Source of the DNA: Clostridiales bacterium
GTDB lineage: Bacteria; Bacillota; Clostridia; Oscillospirales; CAG-272
Assembly: GCA_016280525.1 (NCBI GenBank)
Contig: JAEEGW010000295.1
Location: forward strand, 1-5,530
Direction: 5' to 3'
Length of the DNA stretch: 5,530 bases
This document shows, piece by piece, positions 1-5,182 of this stretch (its first letter is position 1; the number at the start of each line of letters is the position of its first letter). The notes under the pieces are model-generated. The model was not told the origin of the DNA. It did not search any database and saw nothing but the letters and a program-made list of their open reading frames with translations. A program made the position numbers and the translations under genes.

Positions 1-166
1 GGATTTTCGGACGAACAGATCGTTGTTCCTGCGAGGCAAAGCCCGCAGGTGCTACTATACGTAACAGCAAGGGGTTTAACGAAGCAGGAGCGGCGAGATG
101 CCGTCCGAAAACGTGGTTCGGATAATTCTCGTTACCCTATCCGTGACGGGTAAAGATTATAACTCA
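1..166 (-). ncRNA. Candidate structured RNA, family not identified, incomplete at window edge
   Basis: No credible gene lies here, but several helices can be drawn. TTACCC (132-137) pairs with GGGTAA (148-153) and CGGATA (119-124) with TATCCG (138-143). The two 6-bp stems abut and interlock as an H-type pseudoknot. TTTTCGGACG (4-13) pairs perfectly with 102-111, enclosing CCTGCG/CGCAGG (28-33/44-49), which is capped by GGC-aaa-GCC (35-37/41-43) with one bulged A. The minus strand is favoured because read that way the first pseudoknot loop is 4 nt and the other is a 7-nt A-containing loop, the usual H-type geometry; the other strand would need 4 nt to span a 6-bp minor groove. A minus-strand extended -10 also lies just upstream (173-183). 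I do not recognise the family. The raiA motif and other Clostridia-type structured RNAs are guesses to test. It could instead be the leader of a gene beyond base 1. Confidence 0.42.
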
Positions 167-172
167 GCCTAT

Positions 173-183
173 ATTATATCATA
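173..183 (-). promoter_or_regulatory. Extended -10 promoter for the left-edge RNA
   Basis: Read on the minus strand this is TATGATATAAT, which contains a perfect TGn-TATAAT extended -10 (TG at 181-180, TATAAT at 178-173). Initiation would fall near base 165-166, about 13 nt before the pseudoknot. No good -35 is seen at 16-18 bp spacing, though extended -10 promoters often lack one. The caution is that the surrounding 170-235 stretch is very A+T rich, so chance TATAAT matches are expected. The position directly after the preceding gene's terminator and before a folded sequence makes it credible. Confidence 0.42.
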
Positions 184-229
184 TATATATAAAAAAATCT
201 TGAATATTTGTAGGAAGTTTTATAAGAAT

Positions 230-260
230 AAATAAAAACCGGAGCCGTAAAAGCTCCGGT
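230..260 (-). terminator. Intrinsic terminator of the sigma/membrane-protein operon
   Basis: On the minus strand ACCGGAGC (260-253), a 7-nt loop and GCTCCGGT (245-238) form a perfect 8-bp GC-rich stem, followed at once by TTTTTATTT (238-230). It starts 34 nt after the stop codon of the 568-residue gene. It is not bidirectional, since the plus-strand side continues with ggacttgaag, which has no T-run. Confidence 0.9.
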
Positions 261-293
261 GGACTTGAAGATAAAGCGATATTATTTTAAAAC

Positions 294-2000
294 TCATTCC
301 GCCCGAATCAAAGCGCCCTCATTGAGGGAGCCGCCAGAGAAGCTGACTGAGGAGTATCGATCCAGATAACGTTGGTCAGGCTCTATCTGAGTATACGCGG
401 TATCGGACGGGGTGACGGATGTGAGCCCGCCGCTTTTATCAAAAGCGCAGTCGGAAGAAGACGCCGTGAAAAGCGAATAATAGAATTCCTCGTGCGGTTC
501 ATAAACAAAGCCTCCGTTTATCTTGCACAGCTGCCAGACAAAACCGTCCTTGTTTTCTTTTATGATACCGCCGAAGCCCGCCTCCGCCGAGTATATCGCT
601 CTTACGGTGCATGAGCCGAGATCTACCGCTATAAGCGCCGCGGAGCGCTCCGCCTTTGCCGCCGCAAGAAGCTCCGCGTCGGGCACGCCCGTCAAATCAT
701 ATCCGACGCGTTCTATCTCTTCGGAAATCGGTGATTTCAGCACGGCGCCGTCCTTCAGCGCTATAGCGGACAGATACAGACGGCTGCCCTGCATCGTCGC
801 GTTATAGTAATAGTACGACACCCCTTCCGTTTCGAGTGTGAAGATGCGTTTTACCGTGCCGTCAAGCCCGATATATACGATAATATCTTTGTCTCTTTCG
901 TCTGTCAGATTACTGAAGACAAAACCGTCGTCGCACGCGTAAAGACAAGCCGTTGAAATTTCGTTCTTTGTTATTCGCAGCATTTTTGACGTCTTTTTTA
1001 TCAGTTCTCCCGTTTCCGAAGACAGCACTCTTACTATAACGTCCGCTTTTTTCGGACCGGATGAGACCAATCTGCTGTAATAGTTGTTGTATTCTACGGA
1101 TAACATATAGAGCTTACCGTCTTTTTCGTAGACCGAGATCGGCGTGTCGGTGCGCGTGTCCTGGTGCGCCGAATCCACTCTGTGATCCCATAAAAGATTT
1201 CCGCTGCGATCAAGCTTTCTTATCATAAACACGTGTTTCGCGCAGGCGGTGACTATCGTTCCGTCGGATATATCAAACCAGTTTGTTATATATTCTTCCG
1301 GCAAAAGATCGTATACCCATTTTTTCTGTCCGTTTTCATACTCGGTAAGCATTGTGTGGTCCGTACGCCTCATAACTTTATATCTGTCTTTTTCTCGTAA
1401 AAATTTTTTGCCGTACACAAACACGTCAAAATCCGCGGCGGGCTTTGGCTCCGCCGGCTCCGCCTCAAGCTCATATACCGACGCTTCCACGCTGTTTTCC
1501 GCCGTTACTTTATACGCGGCGTCGTAAAGCGTTGCTTTTACCGTCGCCGTGCTTTTTGTAAACCCGACGGATCCCGATATCGCGTTGAAGTCGCCGGAGT
1601 CTATGATCTCGGACATCGGTTCGGGATCGGACGGCGTCGCGTGTCCCGCGGGCTCCGTTGTTACATTATACGGATATTCGTTATCCGCTGTATCTTCCTC
1701 CGTCGCGTCTTCCGCGACAGTATTTTCAGTGACCGTATTTTCCGCGACAGTATTTTCAATGACCGTATCTTCCCCGGTATCGTTTGCCGTCGGGGCGATA
1801 CCGCCGTGCCTGTTTGCAAGAGATACGGTCACAACGATAAACACGGCAAAAGCCGCAAGCGCGGCAACCGACGCGACGGCGGATATTATATCCTTAAAAG
1901 ACTTTTTTGAAAATTTCTTTTTTACGTTTTCCTCGGCAGCTTCATTAACGTATTTTTTGTCCGTGCTTTTTACGGCTGATAAAATATCGCTTTTTTTCAT
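294..2000 (-). CDS. Membrane-anchored propeller-like protein, probable anti-sigma/sensor partner of the ECF sigma factor
   Basis: A 568-residue single-pass protein with an N-in, C-out layout. Residues 1-36 are a short charged cytoplasmic segment containing ILSAVKSTDKKYVNEA. I recall similar segments (a variant of 'ID-DKYIEEA') at the N-terminus of proteins encoded after ECF sigma genes in Clostridia. Residues about 37-62 form one hydrophobic membrane helix. Residues 77-98 are an acidic Glu-Asn-Thr-Val repeat, and 176-189 are rich in Glu/Pro. The rest, about 190-520, carries repeated beta-strand motifs such as GQKKWVYDL (224-232), GNLLWDHRV (267-275), YEKDGKLYML (291-300) and GLDGTVKRI (378-386), like PQQ/WD-type propeller blades; no enzyme motif is visible. 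The start ATG (2000-1998) overlaps the sigma stop, with AAGGAGG at 2017-2011, 10 nt upstream. There is no zinc-finger anti-sigma motif, and the cytoplasmic part is unusually short for sigma binding. The anti-sigma role rests on gene order and topology; a sigma-regulated envelope protein is the alternative. Confidence 0.72.
   Translation of the reverse strand: MKKSDILSAVKSTDKKYVNEAAEENVKKKFSKKSFKDIISAVASVAALAAFAVFIVVTVSLANRHGGIAPTANDTGEDTVIENTVAENTVTENTVAEDATEEDTADNEYPYNVTTEPAGHATPSDPEPMSEIIDSGDFNAISGSVGFTKSTATVKATLYDAAYKVTAENSVEASVYELEAEPAEPKPAADFDVFVYGKKFLREKDRYKVMRRTDHTMLTEYENGQKKWVYDLLPEEYITNWFDISDGTIVTACAKHVFMIRKLDRSGNLLWDHRVDSAHQDTRTDTPISVYEKDGKLYMLSVEYNNYYSRLVSSGPKKADVIVRVLSSETGELIKKTSKMLRITKNEISTACLYACDDGFVFSNLTDERDKDIIVYIGLDGTVKRIFTLETEGVSYYYYNATMQGSRLYLSAIALKDGAVLKSPISEEIERVGYDLTGVPDAELLAAAKAERSAALIAVDLGSCTVRAIYSAEAGFGGIIKENKDGFVWQLCKINGGFVYEPHEEFYYSLFTASSSDCAFDKSGGLTSVTPSDTAYTQIEPDQRYLDRYSSVSFSGGSLNEGALIRAE
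1711..1770 (-). repeat. Two tandem 30-bp repeats inside the membrane-protein gene
   Basis: Bases 1711-1740 and 1741-1770 are identical at 28 of 30 positions; the differences are at 1729/1759 and 1739/1769. Each 30-bp unit is itself two related 15-bp halves (gcgacagtattttca-like and atgaccgtattttcc-like). Both periods keep the reading frame and encode the pentapeptide series Glu-Asn-Thr-Val-X, residues about 77-98, just outside the membrane helix. Change in copy number would lengthen or shorten the stalk without a frameshift. Confidence 0.9.
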
Positions 2001-2539
2001 AAGCTGAAACCCTCCTTTTTAAGATGCTCGGCAAGCTTTTTTCTTATACGGAACAGCTTTACGGTAAGCGCGTTTTCGCTTAAACCGGTCAGCTCCGACA
2101 GGTGCTTTACCGTGTCCTCGTAATAGTATCTGCGGACGAACAGCATTCGCGAGCGGCTGTCAAGCCGGGAAAGGAACCCGTTTATCGCGTCGGCAAGCCC
2201 GTCCGTATCCGTCTGCTCTCCCGTGACTATCTGCGAAAGCTCGTCGTCAAGAGAGACGGTAGGCGCGGACCGTTTTTGCGCGGTGTTGTATCTGAAACGC
2301 TGGTGGGAGATGTTGCGCACCGTCTCATACACGTAGGCGCTCAGATTATCGGGCTTTGCCGGAGGTATGCTGTTCCACACGGCAAGATAAGCGTCGTTGA
2401 CGCACTCGGCGGCGTCCCGCCGGTCGTTCGTTATGCCGTATGCGATATTTTCCATCTGCCTGCCGTATGAGGACGCAAGCTCTTTGATCGCCCGCTGATC
2501 CCTTGCCTGAAGCAGCTGTATTATTTCCTCGTCCCGCAT
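1997..2539 (-). CDS. ECF-type RNA polymerase sigma-70 family factor
   Basis: A 180-residue protein of normal ECF length that directs RNA polymerase to an alternative promoter set. Region sigma-2 spans about residues 8-88. It includes ITNDRRDAAECVNDAYLAVWNSIPP (36-60), the acidic/aromatic helix that contacts core polymerase and the -10, and LSAYVYETVRN (66-76), a form of the region 2.3-2.4 motif. A linker (about 89-117) lacks sigma-3. Sigma-4 is about 119-173, with LSELTGLSENALTVKLFRIRKKL (147-169) as the -35-reading helix-turn-helix. The start is set by AAAGGAG (2552-2546), 6 nt before ATG. The gene ends on TTATGA, so its stop overlaps the next ATG, implying translational coupling to the membrane protein. 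No clear sigma-A promoter is visible upstream. TATTAT (2570-2565, minus) could be a -10 but has no matching -35, so activation by itself or by another factor is possible. The regulon and signal cannot be read from this window. Confidence 0.93.
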   Translation of the reverse strand: MRDEEIIQLLQARDQRAIKELASSYGRQMENIAYGITNDRRDAAECVNDAYLAVWNSIPPAKPDNLSAYVYETVRNISHQRFRYNTAQKRSAPTVSLDDELSQIVTGEQTDTDGLADAINGFLSRLDSRSRMLFVRRYYYEDTVKHLSELTGLSENALTVKLFRIRKKLAEHLKKEGFSL

Positions 2540-2621
2540 TTTACGCTCCTTTTTGCCGTTTCTGATAATATAGTGTGTTTTTGTACCGCGGACATTACAT
2601 AAAAAAGAAGAATTTTTTGAT

Positions 2622-2777
2622 CAACGCAGGGGTCTGCGCCTCGACGGGAACCCACGTCAATAGCCCTGCCGTAGGGCGTGGGCTTGCTCCCGCCGGTTTT
2701 TGTAAGGGTCGGCGCCTCGACGACCCGCCTGTAGGGGCGATCGGTCGTCCGTTGTAGGGGAGGGGTTTCCCCTCCCG
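2622..2777 (+). repeat. REP-like hairpin array, copy set 1 (5 modules)
   Basis: This accounts for most of the 313-base gap between the sigma gene and the small membrane-protein gene. Five modules follow one another, each headed by a form of TGTAGGG or GCAGGGG and followed by a hairpin. (1) 2625-2650 is degenerate (CGCAG/CTGCG). (2) 2670-2694 has GTGGG/CCCGC (2678-2682/2689-2693), and its head also pairs as CCCACG/CGTGGG (2651-2656/2677-2682). (3) 2702-2726 has GGGTCG/CGACCC (2706-2711/2721-2726) with loop gcgcctcga. (4) 2730-2751 has GGGCGA/TCGTCC (2735-2740/2745-2750). (5) 2754-2777 has a perfect GGGAGGGG-ttt-CCCCTCCC (2758-2765/2769-2776). All point the same way. No reading frame across them looks coding. 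Confidence 0.75.
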
Positions 2778-2811
2778 AGTTAAGAGTGAATAGTGAACAG
2801 TGAAGAGTTAA
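2777..2811 (+). repeat. Heptanucleotide array, 5 units (GAGTKAA type)
   Basis: Five consecutive 7-bp units, GAGTTAA GAGTGAA and then TAGTGAA, CAGTGAA and GAGTTAA, with no breaks. The array starts exactly where hairpin module 5 ends. It runs into the A-run that forms the T-tail of the minus-strand terminator at 2808-2837. Related 7-bp arrays occur at 5132-5152 and 5245-5279, also directly after hairpin modules. Confidence 0.8.
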
Positions 2812-2837
2812 AAAGCCTCCGGATTTTTTCCGGAGGC
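2808..2837 (-). terminator. Intrinsic terminator of the small membrane-protein gene
   Basis: On the minus strand GCCTCCGG (2837-2830), a 7-nt A-rich loop and CCGGAGGC (2822-2815) form a perfect 8-bp stem, followed by TTTTT (2814-2810). It begins 15 nt after the stop codon of the gene at 2853-3224. Confidence 0.92.
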
Positions 2838-2852
2838 GAGGACAGGATAAGT

Positions 2853-3224
2853 TTATTTTATTATTTTTATTTTTCCGCCGAGTATCGGAAGATCCTTGGC
2901 TTTGCCCTGCGCGGCAAAGATTATGCCGAATACGGCAAGAGCCAGCGGGAAAAGACAGCATATCCAGCCTATTATCCAGAGGATAAATCCGGCGTAGGGT
3001 ATCATGCCGAGAAGTCCGAAGGTTATACATATCGCGAGCTCCATGATGGCGAGTATAAGCCCGTTGTTAGCGTGGAAACGCGCGTATTTTGATTTCTTTG
3101 CGCCGAAAAGCGGGATTACCACGAGGAACGAAATGTAGCTTAAAATGCCCATTACTTTGTTTTCTTTGATGTCCGCCGCGTCAAACTCCGCGGTATGGTC
3201 GGCCGTGTTAAATATATTTGCCAT
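2853..3224 (-). CDS. Small multi-spanning membrane protein, DUF4870-like
   Basis: A 123-residue integral membrane protein with no known reaction. The N-terminal 20 residues are hydrophilic. Hydrophobic segments lie at about 23-40, 55-75 and 78-105; the last is long enough for two helices. The basic loop GAKKSKYARFHANNGLILAI (41-60) between the first two helices resembles the F/Y-x-x-F-H-x-x-N/Q-G signature of DUF4870/Tic20-like small membrane proteins. The tail GKAKDLPILGGKIKIIK (107-123) is also typical of such proteins as I recall them. AGGAG lies 7 nt before ATG on the minus strand. The gene is monocistronic, with its own promoter (3285-3313) and terminator (2808-2837), and is divergent from the AbrB/ABC operon. 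The family assignment is by motif recall only; function is unknown. Confidence 0.82.
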   Translation of the reverse strand: MANIFNTADHTAEFDAADIKENKVMGILSYISFLVVIPLFGAKKSKYARFHANNGLILAIMELAICITFGLLGMIPYAGFILWIIGWICCLFPLALAVFGIIFAAQGKAKDLPILGGKIKIIK

Positions 3225-3284
3225 GATCCGTCTCCTGTTATAAAAAATTTGTGCAGACGCACCCGCGCCTTATTCACTGTATTC

Positions 3285-3313
3285 ATAATAACACATATTC
3301 ATACGTTTTGCAA
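3285..3313 (-). promoter_or_regulatory. Sigma-A promoter for the DUF4870-like gene
   Basis: On the minus strand TTGCAA (3313-3308, 4/6 to TTGACA) and TATTAT (3290-3285, 5/6 to TATAAT) are separated by exactly 17 bp. Initiation would be near 3278, giving a leader of about 54 nt before ATG at 3224. It is back to back with the promoter at 3364-3392; the roughly 50 bp between the two -35 boxes is nearly pure A/T and could serve as a shared UP element. Confidence 0.7.
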
Positions 3314-3363
3314 CTGCTTTTTTAAAAAATATAAAAAATATTTTCCTTATTTTTCTGTATGTA

Positions 3364-3392
3364 TTGACAAACGCGGCGGTTTGATGTATAAT
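3364..3392 (+). promoter_or_regulatory. Consensus sigma-A promoter for the AbrB/ABC operon
   Basis: TTGACA (3364-3369), a 17-bp spacer and TATAAT (3387-3392) are a perfect housekeeping promoter. An A/T-rich UP-like stretch (about 3320-3362) lies directly upstream. Initiation is expected near 3399, followed by AAGGAG (3420-3425) 5 nt before the ATG at 3431. A perfect promoter in front of a small DNA-binding protein suggests strong transcription held down by a repressor. Confidence 0.92.
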
Positions 3393-3398
3393 AAGCAG

Positions 3399-3416
3399 GA
3401 AAAGTAAGAAAAGTAA
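3399..3416 (+). promoter_or_regulatory. Tandem 9-bp direct repeat at the transcription start, possible operator
   Basis: GAAAAGTAA occurs twice with no gap (3399-3407, 3408-3416), beginning about at the expected +1 of the perfect promoter and ending just before the ribosome binding site. Position and exact repetition fit an operator for the AbrB-family product of this operon. It may equally be a chance A-rich leader, since such sequence is common near ribosome binding sites. Confidence 0.35.
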
Positions 3417-3430
3417 AACAAGGAGAGCGT

Positions 3431-3619
3431 ATGAAAGACGTAAAAGAAGAGCGCTTTATAGTAAGCGTAAAAGTCGGGCCGAAAGGGCAGATAACCGTTC
3501 CCGTTGAGGCGCGCAAAATGTTTGACATAAAAGTCGGCGACACGCTTATGGTGTTAGGTGACAGGGAGCGCGGCATAGCGCTTATAAAAGACACTGAATT
3601 CTACAAGCTTATGAGGTGA
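3431..3619 (+). CDS. AbrB/MazE/SpoVT-family DNA-binding regulator
   Basis: A 62-residue protein consisting of almost nothing but one swapped-hairpin AbrB-type domain. The diagnostic stretch is VGPKGQITVPVEARKMFDIKVGDTLMVL (residues 15-42): the Lys-Gly-Gln-Ile-Thr-Val-Pro loop, the Ala-Arg helix and the closing Val-Gly-Asp turn. The family works as dimers or tetramers that bind DNA through arginines of the first strands. There is no C-terminal AbrB multimerisation or antitoxin tail, so it is a minimal transcription regulator. It is first in the operon, its stop lies 4 nt before the ATPase start, and it follows a perfect promoter. I infer that it represses its own operon. An antitoxin role as in MazE is less likely because no toxin gene follows. 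AbrB genes directly before ABC-2 exporters recur in Clostridia. Confidence 0.9.
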   Translation: MKDVKEERFIVSVKVGPKGQITVPVEARKMFDIKVGDTLMVLGDRERGIALIKDTEFYKLMR

Positions 3620-3623
3620 TAAA

Positions 3624-4349
3624 ATGACTGCCATAAAAACGGAAAAACTGCGCAAGGAATATAAAGACGTCGTCGCGGTGGACGACCTTGATCTGTCTGT
3701 GGAAGAGGGAGAGCTGTTTTCTCTTCTCGGCGTAAACGGCGCGGGAAAAACAACGACTGTAAAAATGTTGTCAACGCTGACGACGCCCACCTCCGGCGAG
3801 GCGTATATCCTGGGTCACTCCGTAAAAGAGGAAAAGCGCAAAGTCAAGGAACTGATAGACGTTTCAATGCAGCAGACCGCCGTCGCGCGCAATCTGACCG
3901 TGGACGAAAATCTTGAGTTTTACTGCGCGATGCGCGGCAAAAACAAGGATGAAACGGAAGAAACGAAGAAACGGATGTATGAGATCTTCGGACTTGACAA
4001 AGTTGCAAAAAAGCGCGCGAAACAGCTCTCGGGCGGCTGGCAGCGAAAGCTTTCGATCGCTCTGGCGCTCGCAAGCGAGCCGAAGGTGCTTTTCCTTGAT
4101 GAGCCGACTCTCGGGCTTGACGTCATAGCCCGCCGCGAGCTCTGGCGTGCGATAGAACAGCTTAAAACAAAAATGACGATAGTGCTGACAACGCATTATA
4201 TGGAGGAGGCGGAGGCCCTCTCCGACCGCATAGGCATAATGAAGGACGGCAGACTGCTTTTCGTCGGCGACAAGACTTCGCTTTATGAGAAAACGGGCAC
4301 GTCGTCCGTTGAAGACGCGTTTATAAAGATCATTGAGGAGGGCCTGTGA
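3624..4349 (+). CDS. ABC transporter ATP-binding protein (ABC-2 exporter, drug/antibiotic type)
   Basis: A 241-residue cytoplasmic ATPase that pairs with the permease encoded next. In order: Walker A GVNGAGKT (36-43), Q-loop around DVSMQQTAVARNLT (79-92), signature LSGGW (135-139), Walker B VLFLDE (155-160), D-loop LGLD (163-166), H-loop His191 in TTHYMEEAE (189-197), and the MKDGR turn (206-210). All catalytic parts are present, so it should hydrolyse ATP. The signature has Trp in place of the usual Gln, seen in this exporter branch. VTVDENL-type wording after the Q-loop and HYMEEAE are typical of the DrrA/CcmA-like group that exports drugs, lipids or natural products. Translation starts 4 nt after the regulator's stop, with AGGTGA as ribosome binding site. 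Its stop (4347-4349) is 1 nt before the permease ATG. The substrate cannot be told. Confidence 0.95.
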   Translation: MTAIKTEKLRKEYKDVVAVDDLDLSVEEGELFSLLGVNGAGKTTTVKMLSTLTTPTSGEAYILGHSVKEEKRKVKELIDVSMQQTAVARNLTVDENLEFYCAMRGKNKDETEETKKRMYEIFGLDKVAKKRAKQLSGGWQRKLSIALALASEPKVLFLDEPTLGLDVIARRELWRAIEQLKTKMTIVLTTHYMEEAEALSDRIGIMKDGRLLFVGDKTSLYEKTGTSSVEDAFIKIIEEGL

Positions 4350-4350
4350 T

Positions 4351-5103
4351 ATGAGAGCTGCGGCAAAAAGGATATTTACATTGACAAAAAGGAATCTCAA
4401 AGAGATCCTGCGCGACCCGATAAGCCTCATTTTCCTGCTCGGGATGCCGCTTATCATGCTTATACTGTTTTATTATATATTCCATAATCTGACGTCTCAG
4501 TTTGAAATGCGGTATCTCGCGCCGGGTATAATCGTGTTTTCGCAGGCGTTTATGGCGCTGTTCGTCGGACTTCTGATGAGTCTGGACAGAGCTTCCGCGT
4601 TTCTTGCCCGGCTTTACGTCACGCCGGCGGCATCGTACGAGTTCATATTAGGCTACGTCCTTGCAATGCTGCCGGTCAGCCTCGTGCAGAGCGTTTTGTT
4701 CTTCGTAACAGCCGGCATCATAGACCCGTCGTTCTTCTCCGTGAATATGATCTTCGGCGTGCTTTGCAGCCTTATAACGGCGCTTTTATATATCGGCTTC
4801 GGCATACTTTTCGGCTCGGTCTGCAACGAAAAATCGGTAGGCGGCATAGCGTCCGTCGCCATAGCCGGCCAGTCTGTTTTAAGCGGTATGTGGTTCCCGC
4901 TTGAGGGGATAAACAAGAACGTGATAACGGTTATGAATATCCTGCCATTCCGTCCCGCTTCGCAGTTTTTGCAGCATATCGTTTCCGGCACGGACAGCAT
5001 CTTTACCGATATAATAAAACCGCTCCTCATCGTCGTTGCCTACACCGTAGTCATCATGACGGCGGGGATGCTCGTATACAACGCAAAGATGAAGAGGCAA
5101 TAA
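4351..5103 (+). CDS. ABC-2 type transporter permease
   Basis: A 250-residue membrane subunit of the exporter. After a basic amphipathic start (RIFTLTKRNLKEILRDP, 7-23, the coupling/elbow helix) there are six hydrophobic spans, at about 24-44, 57-77, 98-121, 132-157, 165-183 and 222-245. That matches the ABC-2 fold. The SGMWFPLEGI (178-187) and NILPFRPASQFL (196-207) motifs before the last helix are family hallmarks. I chose ATG at 4351 because GAGGAGG (4335-4341) sits 9 nt upstream. A TTG at 4333 would add six residues but would overlap the ATPase and lose that binding site. It is the last gene of the operon. The likely role is efflux of a hydrophobic or peptide-like compound. No immunity or biosynthesis gene is visible nearby to name the substrate. 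Confidence 0.93.
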   Translation: MRAAAKRIFTLTKRNLKEILRDPISLIFLLGMPLIMLILFYYIFHNLTSQFEMRYLAPGIIVFSQAFMALFVGLLMSLDRASAFLARLYVTPAASYEFILGYVLAMLPVSLVQSVLFFVTAGIIDPSFFSVNMIFGVLCSLITALLYIGFGILFGSVCNEKSVGGIASVAIAGQSVLSGMWFPLEGINKNVITVMNILPFRPASQFLQHIVSGTDSIFTDIIKPLLIVVAYTVVIMTAGMLVYNAKMKRQ

Positions 5104-5131
5104 TATCCGCAGGGGAGGGATATGTCCTCCC

Positions 5132-5152
5132 GAATTAAGAATTAAGAATGCA
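5132..5152 (+). repeat. Heptanucleotide array, 3 units (GAATTAA type)
   Basis: GAATTAA, GAATTAA, GAATGCA directly follow the stem of hairpin module 6. With its left flank (cctcccga) it matches the start of the array at 2777-2811, so the hairpin and the 7-bp array appear to travel as one unit. Confidence 0.7.
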
Positions 5153-5182
5153 GGGGGCGCCGCCTCGACGCCCCGCTTGTAC

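Noticed and set aside
1..166. T-box, lysine, cobalamin, glycine, FMN, SRP RNA, RNase P or tmRNA
   Set aside because: None of their hallmark conserved sequences could be found on either strand, so no family name is given.
200..226. Rightward promoter TTGAAT ... TATAAG
   Set aside because: The spacer is only 15 bp, the region is A/T-rich by composition, and no rightward gene or RNA follows; it would run into the antisense of a well-supported gene.
1549..2007. A 152-codon plus-strand open frame opposite the start of the membrane-protein gene
   Set aside because: It is the antisense reading of the Ala/Val-rich membrane helix and Glu-Asn-Thr-Val repeat, with no ribosome binding site or promoter.
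2521..3030. A 169-codon minus-strand open frame spanning the sigma gene start, the repeats and part of the DUF4870-like gene
   Set aside because: It crosses the GC-rich hairpin repeats and a strong terminator, overlaps two well-supported genes, has no ribosome binding site, and its translation is low-complexity with no family resemblance.
4333..4350. TTG at 4333 as the permease start
   Set aside because: ATG at 4351 has GAGGAGG at a 9-nt spacing; the TTG would place that binding site inside the coding sequence and overlap the ATPase.
3864..4457. A 197-codon minus-strand open frame opposite the ABC ATPase
   Set aside because: Antisense to a gene with every ABC motif intact; it has no start signal and no recognisable domain.
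5113..5131. GGGAGG/CCTCCC hairpin right after the permease as its terminator
   Set aside because: It is followed by GAATTAAGAATTAAG with no T-run; the later modules at 5183-5241 fit better.
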